This document shows, one piece after another, positions 1-9,415 of a DNA stretch of 64,000 nt. Under the pieces are notes generated by a model. That model saw only the letters and a program-made list of their open reading frames with translations, did no database searches and had not been told where the DNA came from. Origin of the DNA: Hyphomicrobium sp. Its GTDB lineage: Bacteria > Pseudomonadota > Alphaproteobacteria > Rhizobiales > Hyphomicrobiaceae. Location: assembly GCA_017512425.1 (NCBI GenBank), contig JAFWGI010000003.1:89627-153626 (forward strand). Reading direction: 5' to 3'. Both the position numbers and the translations under genes were made by a program. Within the stretch, counting starts at the first letter, position 1. The number at the start of each line of letters is the position of its first letter.

Positions 1-168
1 AGGACGGTGAAGGCTGTCGCGCGCGCTGCTCGCGTCACGGGCAATGCGCGGTCAGGCGTGCTGGCGTTCCAACGCCGCCACGGCAGGCATAATCTGATTT
101 GCACCAGCTGCGATAGGCACCAACGCTACTGAGGCGAGTTACCCTCTATCTTTTCGTAGCCCTTCAGA

Positions 169-3100
169 TCAGGCCGTCGCGTCGGCGGCGCCCCGTGGTC
201 CGGCAGCCGGCGCTTTGGCTGCCTGCGCGCCGCCAGCAGCTGCCTCCGTCGCGTGCCGGTGATCGGCTGCGAAAATGAGATAGACCGCCGGCAGCACGAG
301 CAGCGTGAAGAGCGTGCCGATCGCCATGCCGCTGACCAGCATGATCCCGATGCTGTTGCGCGCTTCGGCACCGGCGCCTGTCACGAACACCAGCGGCAAA
401 TGGCCGAAGACAGTGGCGGCCGTCGTCATCAGGATTGGCCGCAACCGCGTCTTCGCCGCTTCATTGATGGCATCTAACTTAGCCATGCCGGCTTCCTGCA
501 ATTCGTTGGCGAATGCGACGATCAGAATGCCGTTCTTGGCAATCAGGCCGACAAGCGTGATCAAGCCGATCTGGCTGTAGATGTTGATTGTCGTGAAATC
601 GAAGAACGTGAACACCAGCGCCGACGACAGCGCCAGCGGCACCGATCCAAGCAGCACGACGAACGGATCGCGGAAGCTTCCGAACTGCGCCGCAAGCACG
701 AGGTAGATCAGCATGATCGCAAATCCGAGCGTGCCGGCGAGCGTCGTGCCTTCCTGCCGTATCTGGCGCGATTCACCGGCGTAATCGATCGTATACCCCG
801 GCGGCAGGATGCTGCGCGCCGCCTCTTCGAGCGTCGCCAGCGCATCCGCCTTCGTGATGCCCGGCTTGACGCCGCCATAGACGCGGAAGCTGTCCGTCTG
901 CTGGAAGCGGGCGAGAGTGCGCGGGGCGGTGAACGACTCAAGCGTTGCGAGCGACGAGATCGCCACCTGCTTGCCGTCGCGCGTGCGGATTTTGTAGTCG
1001 AGCAGCTTGGACGCCGCCGCGCGCGCATCCGTGCCAACCTGCGGGATGACTTTGTAAGCGCGGCCATCGAGCGTGAAACGATTGACGTAGTTGCCTGCCA
1101 CCAGAATGCCGAGCTGCCGCCCGACGTCGGCGAGGTCGAGACCGAGGTCGGCGACGCGCTCACGATTGACGATCACGCGCACCTGAGGAAGATCGATCTT
1201 CAAATCGGTATCGGCGAACATGAACTGCCCGCTGCCGAACGCCGCACCAACAAGCTGTCCGGCGTATTGCGCCATCTGCTCGGCCGTGCCCGGACCTTTC
1301 ATCACGAGTTCGACGTCATAGTTGCCCGCGCCCGGCAATGCCGGCGGCAGAACCGGAAAAATCTGCAGCTCCTTGATCTGCGAAACCGCGCCGAAGACCT
1401 CTGGAAGAATTTGATGTGCCGAGCGTTCGCGGTCGTGCCAGTTCTTGAACAAAAATCCGCCGAAGCCGTTCGACGGGAAGACGATTTCGAACATCGCGTC
1501 GAACTCGGGCAACGTCTTGCCGACGCTGTAGACCTTGTCCATGTGCCCGGTCGTATATTTCAGCGAGGCGTCGGGCGCCGAATTGACGATCAACAGGATG
1601 AAGCCTTCGTCCTCAACAGGCGCCAGCTCTTTGCCCGAGAACATGAATAGCGGGACGGCGAGCACACAGATGAACGCGCCGAACATTAAGACCTGCGCCT
1701 TGAATTTCAGGACGCCTTCGAGCAGCCGACCGTAACCATCCGCAACCTTGTCGAGCGTGTGTCCGATGAAACGTGCATAGCGGCCTTCGTGACCGCCTTC
1801 CGGCGCCGTGTATGCGCTCATGATCGGCGACAGCGTGATCGCGACCAAGCCAGAGACGATCACCGCCGTCGCGAGCGTGAAAGCGAACTCCTTGAACAGC
1901 ACGCCGGTCAAGCCCGACAGAAAACCGATCGGCGCGTAAACCGTCGCGAGCGTGATCGTCATCGCGACGATCGGGCCGAAAAGCTGCCGGCTGCTGACAA
2001 GCGCCGCCTCAATACGTCCCATACCGTTGCGCATGTGGCGCGAGACGTTCTCGACCACGACGATCGCATCGTCGACCACAAGTCCGACGGACAGAACGAT
2101 TGCCAGCAGCGTCAGCAAATTGAGCGAAAAGCCCATTGCCGACATAGCCGCCATCGCGCCGATCAACGAAATCGGGATCGTCACCAGTGGAACCAGCGCG
2201 CTGCGCGCAGAGCCGAGGAAGAGAAACACGATCAGACCGACAATTGCGACGGTCTCGGTGAAGGTGATCGCAATCTCCTTCAGCGAGTTTTCCATATAGA
2301 CCGTGCCATCATAGGCCAGCGCGATCTCCATGCCCTTCGGCAGGATCGGTTTGATTTTTTCCAGCTCGTCGCGCAACGCATAAGCGACGCTAAGTTCGTT
2401 GGTACCGGGCAACGGCCAGACCGCCAGATAGATGGCATCCTTGCCGTTGTGGCGGACGTTAGACGTGTCTTCCTCGGCGCCAAGCTCGACGCGGCCGATA
2501 TCGGAAATGCGGACGATCCGATTGCCATCCTCGCGCACGATCAGGCGTTCGAATTCATCGACGCTTCTGAGATCGGTGTTGACCAGCAGGTCGACCTGGA
2601 TCTGATTGCTCTTCGTGCGGCCGACGGCGGCGAGAAAGTTGTTCCGGGTCAGCGCGGCTTCGACGTCGACCGCACTGAGCGCGAAGGCCGAGAGCCTCTC
2701 GGAATCCAGCCAAATCCGCATCGCCTGGGGCCGAGCCCCTTCGAGGCCGACCCGTTGCACATTGGCGATTGTGCTGAGGCGCGGTTGAATGTTGCGCGAT
2801 AGATAGTCCGTCAACTGCGATTGCGTCATCGCGTCCGACGTCACGCTGACATAGAACGTCGCGTATGGCCGGTCGGCGCGCTGCACCTCGACGACGGGCG
2901 ATTCCACTTCTGCGGGAAGCTCACTGCGGATCTGGCTGAGCCGATTGCCAACTTCGGCAAGCGCCACCGTGCTCGGATGATTGAGCTTTAAACGCACCGT
3001 GACGGTCGAGAGTCCTGGCACGCTCGTCGATTCCACATAATCGACGCCGGTGATCGACGACACGGCACGCTCGATCGGCGTCGTCACAAAACCACGAATG

Positions 3101-3273
3101 CCTTCGGCGGACGCGCCGATGTAGATCGTCGTGACGATGACCGAAGAACTTTCAATGCGCGGATACTGCTGAATTGGAAGCTGCGTCGCCGCGCGCAATC
3201 CGACGAGCACCAGCGCCAGATTGAGCACGATGGCGATGACGGGCCGGCGGACAAAGACTTCAATCGCACGCAT
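169..3273 (-). CDS. RND multidrug efflux permease (AcrB/HAE1 family)
   Basis: Inner-membrane, proton-driven drug or solute exporter subunit. At 1034 residues it has the usual length for the family. It starts with the typical cytoplasmic helix and first membrane segment (residues about 10-30), followed by a large periplasmic loop. The twin aspartates of the proton relay are present in VGLVVDDAIVVVEN near residue 398, and the conserved AKNGIL motif lies near 911 in the second half. The ATG start lies 17 bp after the adaptor stop, so the two genes form one operon. No outer-membrane factor gene is visible to the left within the window, so the pump may use an unlinked TolC-like channel. Substrate cannot be read from sequence. 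Confidence 0.95.
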   Translation of the reverse strand: MRAIEVFVRRPVIAIVLNLALVLVGLRAATQLPIQQYPRIESSSVIVTTIYIGASAEGIRGFVTTPIERAVSSITGVDYVESTSVPGLSTVTVRLKLNHPSTVALAEVGNRLSQIRSELPAEVESPVVEVQRADRPYATFYVSVTSDAMTQSQLTDYLSRNIQPRLSTIANVQRVGLEGARPQAMRIWLDSERLSAFALSAVDVEAALTRNNFLAAVGRTKSNQIQVDLLVNTDLRSVDEFERLIVREDGNRIVRISDIGRVELGAEEDTSNVRHNGKDAIYLAVWPLPGTNELSVAYALRDELEKIKPILPKGMEIALAYDGTVYMENSLKEIAITFTETVAIVGLIVFLFLGSARSALVPLVTIPISLIGAMAAMSAMGFSLNLLTLLAIVLSVGLVVDDAIVVVENVSRHMRNGMGRIEAALVSSRQLFGPIVAMTITLATVYAPIGFLSGLTGVLFKEFAFTLATAVIVSGLVAITLSPIMSAYTAPEGGHEGRYARFIGHTLDKVADGYGRLLEGVLKFKAQVLMFGAFICVLAVPLFMFSGKELAPVEDEGFILLIVNSAPDASLKYTTGHMDKVYSVGKTLPEFDAMFEIVFPSNGFGGFLFKNWHDRERSAHQILPEVFGAVSQIKELQIFPVLPPALPGAGNYDVELVMKGPGTAEQMAQYAGQLVGAAFGSGQFMFADTDLKIDLPQVRVIVNRERVADLGLDLADVGRQLGILVAGNYVNRFTLDGRAYKVIPQVGTDARAAASKLLDYKIRTRDGKQVAISSLATLESFTAPRTLARFQQTDSFRVYGGVKPGITKADALATLEEAARSILPPGYTIDYAGESRQIRQEGTTLAGTLGFAIMLIYLVLAAQFGSFRDPFVVLLGSVPLALSSALVFTFFDFTTINIYSQIGLITLVGLIAKNGILIVAFANELQEAGMAKLDAINEAAKTRLRPILMTTAATVFGHLPLVFVTGAGAEARNSIGIMLVSGMAIGTLFTLLVLPAVYLIFAADHRHATEAAAGGAQAAKAPAAGPRGAADATA

Positions 3274-3290
3274 AGAGGCGCCTCAGATTT

Positions 3291-4412
3291 TCAATTGACG
3301 CCCGTCGCGGCCGAAGGTTGCTTTGGCGGATCGACTTGCACGGCAAGTCCGTCGCGCAGCTTGAACGAACCCGATGCCGCAATGATCTCATCGGCAACGA
3401 GGCCTTTCTCGATCACGATCTCATCATCCTGCACGACGCCCGTTTCGACGCCCCGCTGCTTCGCCCGCATTTTTCCCTGATCGTCGACGATGACGAACAC
3501 GTGCTGGCCATCGGGCGAGCGCCGAACGGCTGTCAACGGTACGAACACCGCGTCGTGCGGCTTCGATATCTCGGCAACGACGTCGAGGAACGTGCCCGGC
3601 CGCAGCGCCTGACCAAGCCCCGCCGCAACCGCGCGAAAACGCACCGCGCGGTTCGAACTATCAATGCTGTCGTCGACGGCCGCGATTTTTGCGGTCGCCG
3701 AGCCACCGGGAATGGCCGCGCCAGAGATTGTCACAGTGCTGCCGGGATGCAGCGCGGCAGCGCTGTCTTGCGGCAGCGAGAAATCAACGAAGGCATCGTC
3801 GTCGATGCCCTGCAGGCGACCGATCAGCGTACCGGCTTCGAGATAAGCGCCGGGCTGCAAGTCGGTGATCCCGACGCGGGCTTTGAACGGCGCGACGATG
3901 CGCTTTTTTTCGATCGCGACCTCAAGGCTGCGGGCACGCGCCGTGGCGGCGGCGGACTCTGCCCGCGCGCGATCGACTTCCTGCGGCGAGAATGCCGGAC
4001 TGCTCGTCAAGCCGATGCGGCGATCGAGCGTTTGCTTCGCCAATTGCGCTTCAGCCTCGGTTGCCGCAAGTGACGCGCGCTCCTGGCGAACATCGAATTG
4101 CACCAGAAGCTGGCCTTGGTCGACAATGGCGCCGGACTGGAATCCGATTTCGGAAACACTGCCCGCCAGCTCGTTGCGAATTTCAAGCTGCTTCTTGGCG
4201 ACCACTGTTCCGATCGCACGCGCCGAAAGCGACCACGCACCGCGCCGCACGGCTGCAGTGTCGACCGCCTCGACAGGTTCGGGTGATGCTGCGGCAGCGA
4301 TTTGCGCCGCCTGAATTTCCCGGTGCTTGTAGAGGCCGAGACCGCCGGCAAGTCCGGCCATTCCCAGGATCACTACGAGCCACGCCGCAAGTTGCTTGAG
4401 TACTGGCTTCAC
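3291..4412 (-). CDS. RND efflux periplasmic adaptor (membrane fusion protein)
   Basis: Membrane-fusion protein that couples the RND permease to an outer-membrane channel. It has an N-terminal anchor or signal segment (residues about 10-28), a split lipoyl/barrel-sandwich part and an alpha-helical hairpin rich in Ala, Glu and Arg (about 95-175). The C-terminal half holds the beta-barrel and membrane-proximal domains. Length (373) is normal. The start is GTG; a purine-rich GAGGGCGAGGG tract lies upstream. It is the first gene of the two-gene efflux operon, and a 20-bp near-palindrome sits 34 bp upstream of the start. Confidence 0.93.
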   Translation of the reverse strand: MKPVLKQLAAWLVVILGMAGLAGGLGLYKHREIQAAQIAAAASPEPVEAVDTAAVRRGAWSLSARAIGTVVAKKQLEIRNELAGSVSEIGFQSGAIVDQGQLLVQFDVRQERASLAATEAEAQLAKQTLDRRIGLTSSPAFSPQEVDRARAESAAATARARSLEVAIEKKRIVAPFKARVGITDLQPGAYLEAGTLIGRLQGIDDDAFVDFSLPQDSAAALHPGSTVTISGAAIPGGSATAKIAAVDDSIDSSNRAVRFRAVAAGLGQALRPGTFLDVVAEISKPHDAVFVPLTAVRRSPDGQHVFVIVDDQGKMRAKQRGVETGVVQDDEIVIEKGLVADEIIAASGSFKLRDGLAVQVDPPKQPSAATGVN

Positions 4413-4445
4413 GTCCCGGCCCTCGCCCTCAAATCGTCAAGCGCA

Positions 4446-4465
4446 CCACTTGGTTAACCCAGTGG
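4446..4465. promoter_or_regulatory. Candidate operator palindrome of the RND efflux operon
   Basis: The sequence CCACTTGGTTAACCCAGTGG is a 20-bp palindrome with one mismatched pair (T/C at positions 6 and 15). Its core is the perfect GGTTAACC. It lies 34-53 bp upstream of the GTG start of the adaptor gene, where a repressor such as TetR or MarR would act. No regulator gene is adjacent. The symmetry is seen; the operator role is inferred. Confidence 0.45.
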
Positions 4466-4650
4466 CGTCACCGCGCACGCGATAGCATGCGCCAGCATCG
4501 GTCGCTTAAAGGCTCTTGAGTATTGCGCCAATTTGAGAAAGTCAAAGTCACAATGGCGGCAGAAAGTGGTCGCGCAACCACACCGCGTACGATCATCGGC
4601 GAAACGCCACTATAACGGGCCGTGCAGCCGCTGCCTGCTGACTTCGCCGT

Positions 4651-6384
4651 TTATCGCTTGGCATCATCTCCCGATATCGGCGGCGGCGTATCAAGACTAT
4701 TGAGCATAGCGTCCGCGGTTTCGCGCGAGCCTTGAACAACTTCGTCGGCGCCGTATTGCTTCAGGTATTTTTCTTCCGCGTCCGAATGCGCGCGCGCAAT
4801 GATCCGCAACCCGGCGTTCTTCGCACGCGCCTGTTCCACAATTTGTCCGGCCTCGAAGCAATCGGGCACCGCAACAATCAGGTTTTTCGCTGCAGCGACA
4901 TTGGACGCTTTCAACGCCGTCACGGCGTTGGCCGCAATCGCTTCGATTTTCCGTGCTTTCAAGGCGGCGACGGCTTCCTCGCTGTCATCAATGACAAAGA
5001 GCGGACTGCCGCGGGCGATCAGCTGCTCGCCGACGACGCCACCGACACGACCAAAACCAACCAGAACCGTGTGACCTTCTTGCTTGCTGACGAAAGCAGG
5101 TTTGACGGTCTTCTCGCCGGTGCCCGGCGGCTTGGCGGGCGGTGCCGTACTTGGTGGCGCCTGATCCTGTGGCGCGTCTTCCTCAACCGCTGCGTCTTCC
5201 AGACCGAAGCGATCCATCAGATAGAACAACAGCGGATTGAGCATGATTGAAATCAGCGCGCCGGCGAGGATCAGCTCGCGGCCTTCTTCCGGCATGACTT
5301 CGAGCGTTACGCCGAGCGTCGCGAGAATGAAAGAAAACTCGCCGATCTGCGCCAAGCTCACGGCGATCAGCAGCGCTGTCCGCAGCGAATAGCCGAATGC
5401 CACAACGATCGCCAAAGCTGCGAGCGACTTTCCGACCATGATGATCGCGACGGTGGCCAGAACACTTCCAAAATCATCGATCAGTATCCTCGGATTGAAC
5501 AGCATCCCGACGGAAACGAAGAACAACACCGCAAACGCATCGCGCAGCGGCAGCGATTCATTCGCGGCGCGCTGGCTCAGCGGCGATTCACTCAAAATCA
5601 TACCTGCGAAGAACGCCCCGAGTGCGAACGACACGCCGAACAATTTGGCAGCGCCGAACGCAACGCCGAGCGCGATCGTCAGAACGCCAAGCCGGAATAA
5701 TTCGCGCGACCCGGTATGGGCGATGTAGTGCAGGATTGCCGGTATCAGCCGCCGTCCGACGATCATCATAACGGCGAAGAACGCGATGACCTTAAAAAGC
5801 GTCAACCCGAGCGTTCGGGCGATCTCGCCTGATGAGAGACCCGCCGCAGCATCGCCGCTGAGCAGCGGTGCGATCGCAGGCAGCGCGACGAGCGTCAGAA
5901 CCATCACCAAGTCTTCGACGATCAGCCATCCGACGGCGATCCGCCCCTGCTCCGACGTCATCAAATGCCGCTCTTGCAGCGCTCGCAGCAGCACGACCGT
6001 ACTCGCAACGGAAAGCGCGAGGCCAAATACGAGCCCCGCCCCGATCGACCATCCAAACCAGAGCGATAGCGCCAATCCGAGAAGGGTCGCTGACAAGATC
6101 TGGAAGAGTGCGCCGGGGACAGCGATCGTGCGGACCGACAGCAGGTCTGACAGGGAGAAATGCAGTCCGACGCCGAACATCAGCAGAATAATGCCGATCT
6201 CGGCGAGCTCCGTTGCGAGCGTCTGATCGGCGACGAAGCCGGGCGTGAACGGCCCGATGAAGACGCCCGCGAGCAGGTAGCCGACGATCGGCGAAAGGCG
6301 CATGCGTTGCGCAACAGTTCCGAGGACAAATGCCAGTGACAGGCCGACAACAATCGTAGCGATGAGCGGCGTATCATGGGGCAT
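4651..6384 (-). CDS. CPA2-type cation:proton antiporter with RCK domain (YbaL/KefB-like)
   Basis: Integral membrane monovalent-cation/proton antiporter. The N-terminal two thirds hold about a dozen hydrophobic segments of the Na/H exchanger fold. A proline-rich linker follows (about 405-435). Next is a Rossmann RCK_N/TrkA-N domain beginning HTVLVGFGRVGG near residue 437, which would bind NAD(H) or another nucleotide and gate transport. The chosen ATG at 6384 has GAGGAG nine bases upstream. The ATG at 6396 would place that motif immediately against the start. Length is 577 residues. Whether it moves K+ or Na+ cannot be told. Confidence 0.88.
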   Translation of the reverse strand: MPHDTPLIATIVVGLSLAFVLGTVAQRMRLSPIVGYLLAGVFIGPFTPGFVADQTLATELAEIGIILLMFGVGLHFSLSDLLSVRTIAVPGALFQILSATLLGLALSLWFGWSIGAGLVFGLALSVASTVVLLRALQERHLMTSEQGRIAVGWLIVEDLVMVLTLVALPAIAPLLSGDAAAGLSSGEIARTLGLTLFKVIAFFAVMMIVGRRLIPAILHYIAHTGSRELFRLGVLTIALGVAFGAAKLFGVSFALGAFFAGMILSESPLSQRAANESLPLRDAFAVLFFVSVGMLFNPRILIDDFGSVLATVAIIMVGKSLAALAIVVAFGYSLRTALLIAVSLAQIGEFSFILATLGVTLEVMPEEGRELILAGALISIMLNPLLFYLMDRFGLEDAAVEEDAPQDQAPPSTAPPAKPPGTGEKTVKPAFVSKQEGHTVLVGFGRVGGVVGEQLIARGSPLFVIDDSEEAVAALKARKIEAIAANAVTALKASNVAAAKNLIVAVPDCFEAGQIVEQARAKNAGLRIIARAHSDAEEKYLKQYGADEVVQGSRETADAMLNSLDTPPPISGDDAKR

Positions 6385-6531
6385 CGTGTGCGGCATCTCC
6401 TCAGCTGAGACGCCATTGTGCAGTGTCAGGGTGCCAACAGGCAACCGCAATTCAACGTTGCTGGCAATGTGCCGCGAATGTCAGCACCCGGCATGATCCG
6501 CAGACGGATGCGCCACTTAATTGGAATGAAC

Positions 6532-7062
6532 TTATACGCTCTCCGGCGCGTCGTCCGTTTGCGCGATCGTGGCGCGAGACCGCCGCTGCAGTGCAGGGCG
6601 CCAGACCCCGAGCGCGATATTGGCAGCCGACAAAGCGAGAATGGCAGCGAGCGATGACCATTCCGTGGAGAGCGCCGCATCGAGCGCCCCGGACGGAGCC
6701 TCGCCTGCCGCAATGTTGGCTGAAATTTTAGCAGCTGTATGGGCCTTGGACTGGATGACGGCCAAGGTCGATTCGAACATCCCAAGGCCGAGCAGCGCCT
6801 TGATCCAAACCCAGCGCATCTCTTGAAACGGCGTGTGCACGGCCATCGACAGAAGTCCGCTGATCAGCGCAACCGCCAGCGACGGCAAGAGAACGATATT
6901 GCACAGCACGTCAACCGTCTGGCGCATATCAGCATACTGATGAGCTGTTTGTTGCGGAGCGTACGCCAACAGCACAGCATAACCGAGCAGTGCTCCAACG
7001 AGGCCGCAGGCGGCGGCCGTATGAAAGAACTTGAGCGTCTTGCGCATCATGCTTCTCGACAT
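6532..7062 (-). CDS. Small integral membrane protein, function unknown (DUF2269-like appearance)
   Basis: A 176-residue protein with four hydrophobic segments (about 12-35, 52-75, 85-100 and 140-160). A short soluble loop rich in Ala and Ser precedes the last one. The start at 7062 is preceded by AAGGAG six bases upstream, which makes it better than the longer reading beginning at 7101. The layout resembles DUF2269-type membrane proteins, but the match is by eye only. It stands alone between the antiporter and a Crp-like regulator gene on the opposite strand. Confidence 0.7.
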   Translation of the reverse strand: MSRSMMRKTLKFFHTAAACGLVGALLGYAVLLAYAPQQTAHQYADMRQTVDVLCNIVLLPSLAVALISGLLSMAVHTPFQEMRWVWIKALLGLGMFESTLAVIQSKAHTAAKISANIAAGEAPSGALDAALSTEWSSLAAILALSAANIALGVWRPALQRRSRATIAQTDDAPESV

Positions 7063-7663
7063 CGTCGCTCCTTCGGCAATCCGATGGCATTGGGCCGCCA
7101 CGCGCTATATAGAATACGCGCGGCCGGGATGACCGGACTTCAGGGCGTGGGGGAGATAGGCATGCAGGGCCGGGGGCAGCTTGGACGGCGTGCGCCGCAA
7201 CGCGCTGGCATTGCTGACACTCGTCTTCGCGAGTGTCACAAACGCGCTTGCCGGCATTACGATCAAGCATGTCGTCATCCGACCCGCCGCACAAACAGGT
7301 CCATCGCCGCCGAACGCCCGATGGGCTGACTACCGCGCCTTTTTGATCAAATCGGGCATCAAAGCCGATCTCTTGCCTGCGACGCCGGGCGCGCCAACAC
7401 TGCGCTCGTCGTCGCCGGCTAGACGATCCGAATTTACCTTACTTCGCGGCAAGCTTGGTCTGCGATCGGAAAACCGCTGTATTTTCAGCGATACATTTGC
7501 GTCGTTCGCACGGCTGCCCGTCAAAATCCGCAGGAACGTTTGCGCAAAGCGCACGTTATAAGTCAGCCAAACGGTCTTACCCTTTGATTTAAATGAATTA
7601 TGTCGTGAATGTGGCAAGACGGATGGCGATATACAAGGGAAGCTAGCCGCGAAAGTCACGAGT
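7063..7663. other. Gene-poor 600-bp intergenic region
   Basis: This is the divergent region between the membrane protein and the Crp/Fnr-type gene. It holds a 9-bp inverted repeat, TGACACTCG / CGAGTGTCA, at 7215-7238 with a six-base loop and no T-run. A TTG-initiated reading frame at 7181-7561 begins with a hydrophobic stretch but becomes low-complexity and has no recognisable domain, so I do not call it a gene. The DNA just before the regulator (7570-7660) is more AT-rich and probably carries its promoter. Confidence 0.4.
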
Positions 7664-8380
7664 ATGCGTAGCGCCAACATGATGCAGAATTCTTCATCCC
7701 CGATCCCGTTGCCGCCTGTCCTTCAACAGCGCGCGGCCGAAGCCAGATTGGACGGCGCGCGGATCGCGCCGGGCGCGAGCGAAGCCGTTGAAACTGCCGT
7801 CGCAACCGGCGCCACGTTATTCCAGCCCGGCGACGACCGCGAGCCGCTGCGCGTCGAGCGCGGCGCCGTCTGTCAGTTTCAGCGTTGGCCCGATGGCCGG
7901 GTCGATATGATCGAATTTGCGTTTCCTGGCGACGTAATTGGTCTAGGATACCTGCCCGGCCATACCAGTTCAGCGGTTGCTATGGTCGATACGGTTGTAA
8001 GCGTTATGCCGACGGACACACTCGAACAGAGATTGGCAGTTGATGACCGCTTGGCGTTGAGCCTCGCGGCCGCGGGCGAACGCGAGTTCGAGTTCCTGCG
8101 CGCCAAATCGTTGCGCACCGCTCTGCTCCCGCCGTTGGAGAAAGTCGCCAACTATCTGCTAGCCATCGCCAGCATCGAACAGTCGGAAGGCCGCTATTCT
8201 GTTCTTGTCTCCGATGAGGTTGCGTCTGGCTTTGTCGCCGATCAACTCCACATGAGCATCGATACGCTGTCGATGGCGCTGCTGAGCTTGCGTCGCAGCG
8301 GCATCCTGGATTTATCCGGCAATCGTTTGACCATCCTCGACGTCGACCGGCTCGAAGACATCGCTGGCTCCAGCGATTGA
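7664..8380 (+). CDS. Crp/Fnr family transcriptional regulator
   Basis: A 238-residue protein with a cyclic-nucleotide-binding-type beta-roll (about 50-130), a long dimer helix and a C-terminal winged helix of the Crp type (about 170-230). It lacks the N-terminal cysteine cluster of oxygen-sensing FNR. The recognition helix region (ADQLHMSIDTLSMALLSL) diverges from the usual E-T-V-S-R core, so its target is unlikely to be the TTGAT-N4-ATCAA box seen elsewhere in this window. Alternative ATGs lie five and six codons in. It is transcribed towards the transglutaminase pair but separated from it by 180 bp. Confidence 0.88.
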   Translation: MRSANMMQNSSSPIPLPPVLQQRAAEARLDGARIAPGASEAVETAVATGATLFQPGDDREPLRVERGAVCQFQRWPDGRVDMIEFAFPGDVIGLGYLPGHTSSAVAMVDTVVSVMPTDTLEQRLAVDDRLALSLAAAGEREFEFLRAKSLRTALLPPLEKVANYLLAIASIEQSEGRYSVLVSDEVASGFVADQLHMSIDTLSMALLSLRRSGILDLSGNRLTILDVDRLEDIAGSSD

Positions 8381-8562
8381 AGCAGGCTCTGGTCGCTGCG
8401 CGCCTGTTTGCATAATTTTGCATCCTGGCGCGCAAGAACCCGGGAGCCTTTCGCGCCTATATCGAATTTAGAATCACTTTCCGTGCGGGACCGGTTTTCA
8501 TCAGAACTGATGCCATGCGCGCGGGTTAGTCTTCCTCAACCGTAATTGCTGGGGCAGACCAA

Positions 8563-9399
8563 ATGGAAATCCAGGTTTCATGCACGTTGCGCTATGTCGT
8601 CCCTAAGCCGACTGCTTTTGTATTTTTGATTGAAGCGGCGAAAGCGGACGCGCAAGTCATTACCCAGGAAGTGCTCACGTTGCCCGTCGGCGCCATCTTC
8701 GATACCTACTGCGAGCCGGTCACGTTCAATCGAAAATTCCGCACGGTCCTCGGACCCGGCCCCGTTGAGATTGTTTACAGCGCGACAGCCGACGTCAACG
8801 CAACGGCGTTCGATCCGACACACGTCTACGAATTTGATTTTCTGAATTTGCCGCTCGACGTGATCGAATACTTGGCGCCGAGCCGCTACTGCCCATCCGA
8901 CACGTTCACTGATTTCGCGCACGCCCAATTCGGCGGCCTTCCGCGCGGGCACACGCGCGTTACGGCGATCTGCGATTGGATCTTCAACAACATCACCTAT
9001 CAAAGCGGCAGTACGGGTCCGGCGACATCGGCTGCAGAAGTTTTCCAGGCGCAGCGCGGCGTTTGCCGCGACTTCGCGCATCTTGGCATTTCGCTATGCC
9101 GCGCATCCGGCATTCCCGCCCGCTACGCCAGCGTCTATGCCGACCGCCTGAACCCGCAGGACTTCCATGCCGTCTTCCAGGCGTATCTCAACGGCCCGCA
9201 CGGCGCCGAGTGGTTCTCGTTCGACGCAACGCGGATGAGTTCCGTCGACAGCTTGGTGCGCATCGCCGCCGGGCGCGACGCCGCTGACGTGTCTTTCGCG
9301 TGGCCGCAAGGCGAAGTTCAATCCGAGGCTCCGGTCGTCAATGCGTTCGCGCCCAATCGCACGAATAGCGAGCGTACGCCGCACGCAATCAGCGCGTAA
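8563..9399 (+). CDS. Transglutaminase-like family protein
   Basis: A 278-residue protein of the bacterial transglutaminase/cysteine-protease superfamily. The catalytic triad is visible: Cys in RGVCRDFAH (residue 168), His in DFHAVF (about 203) and Asp in SFDATR (about 223). The first 130 residues form a beta-rich domain typical of this subgroup. No signal peptide is evident, so it is probably cytoplasmic. It lies 16 bp before a second transglutaminase-fold gene in the same direction, suggesting co-expression. Substrate and whether it cross-links or hydrolyses are unknown. Confidence 0.9.
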   Translation: MEIQVSCTLRYVVPKPTAFVFLIEAAKADAQVITQEVLTLPVGAIFDTYCEPVTFNRKFRTVLGPGPVEIVYSATADVNATAFDPTHVYEFDFLNLPLDVIEYLAPSRYCPSDTFTDFAHAQFGGLPRGHTRVTAICDWIFNNITYQSGSTGPATSAAEVFQAQRGVCRDFAHLGISLCRASGIPARYASVYADRLNPQDFHAVFQAYLNGPHGAEWFSFDATRMSSVDSLVRIAAGRDAADVSFAWPQGEVQSEAPVVNAFAPNRTNSERTPHAISA

Positions 9400-9415
9400 G
9401 CCGAGGGGACACCTG

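Noticed and set aside
7181..7561. TTG-initiated frame with a hydrophobic start in the 7.1-7.6 kb gap
   Set aside because: The start looks signal-like and GGGGG precedes it, but the rest is low-complexity with no family features; insufficient to call a gene.
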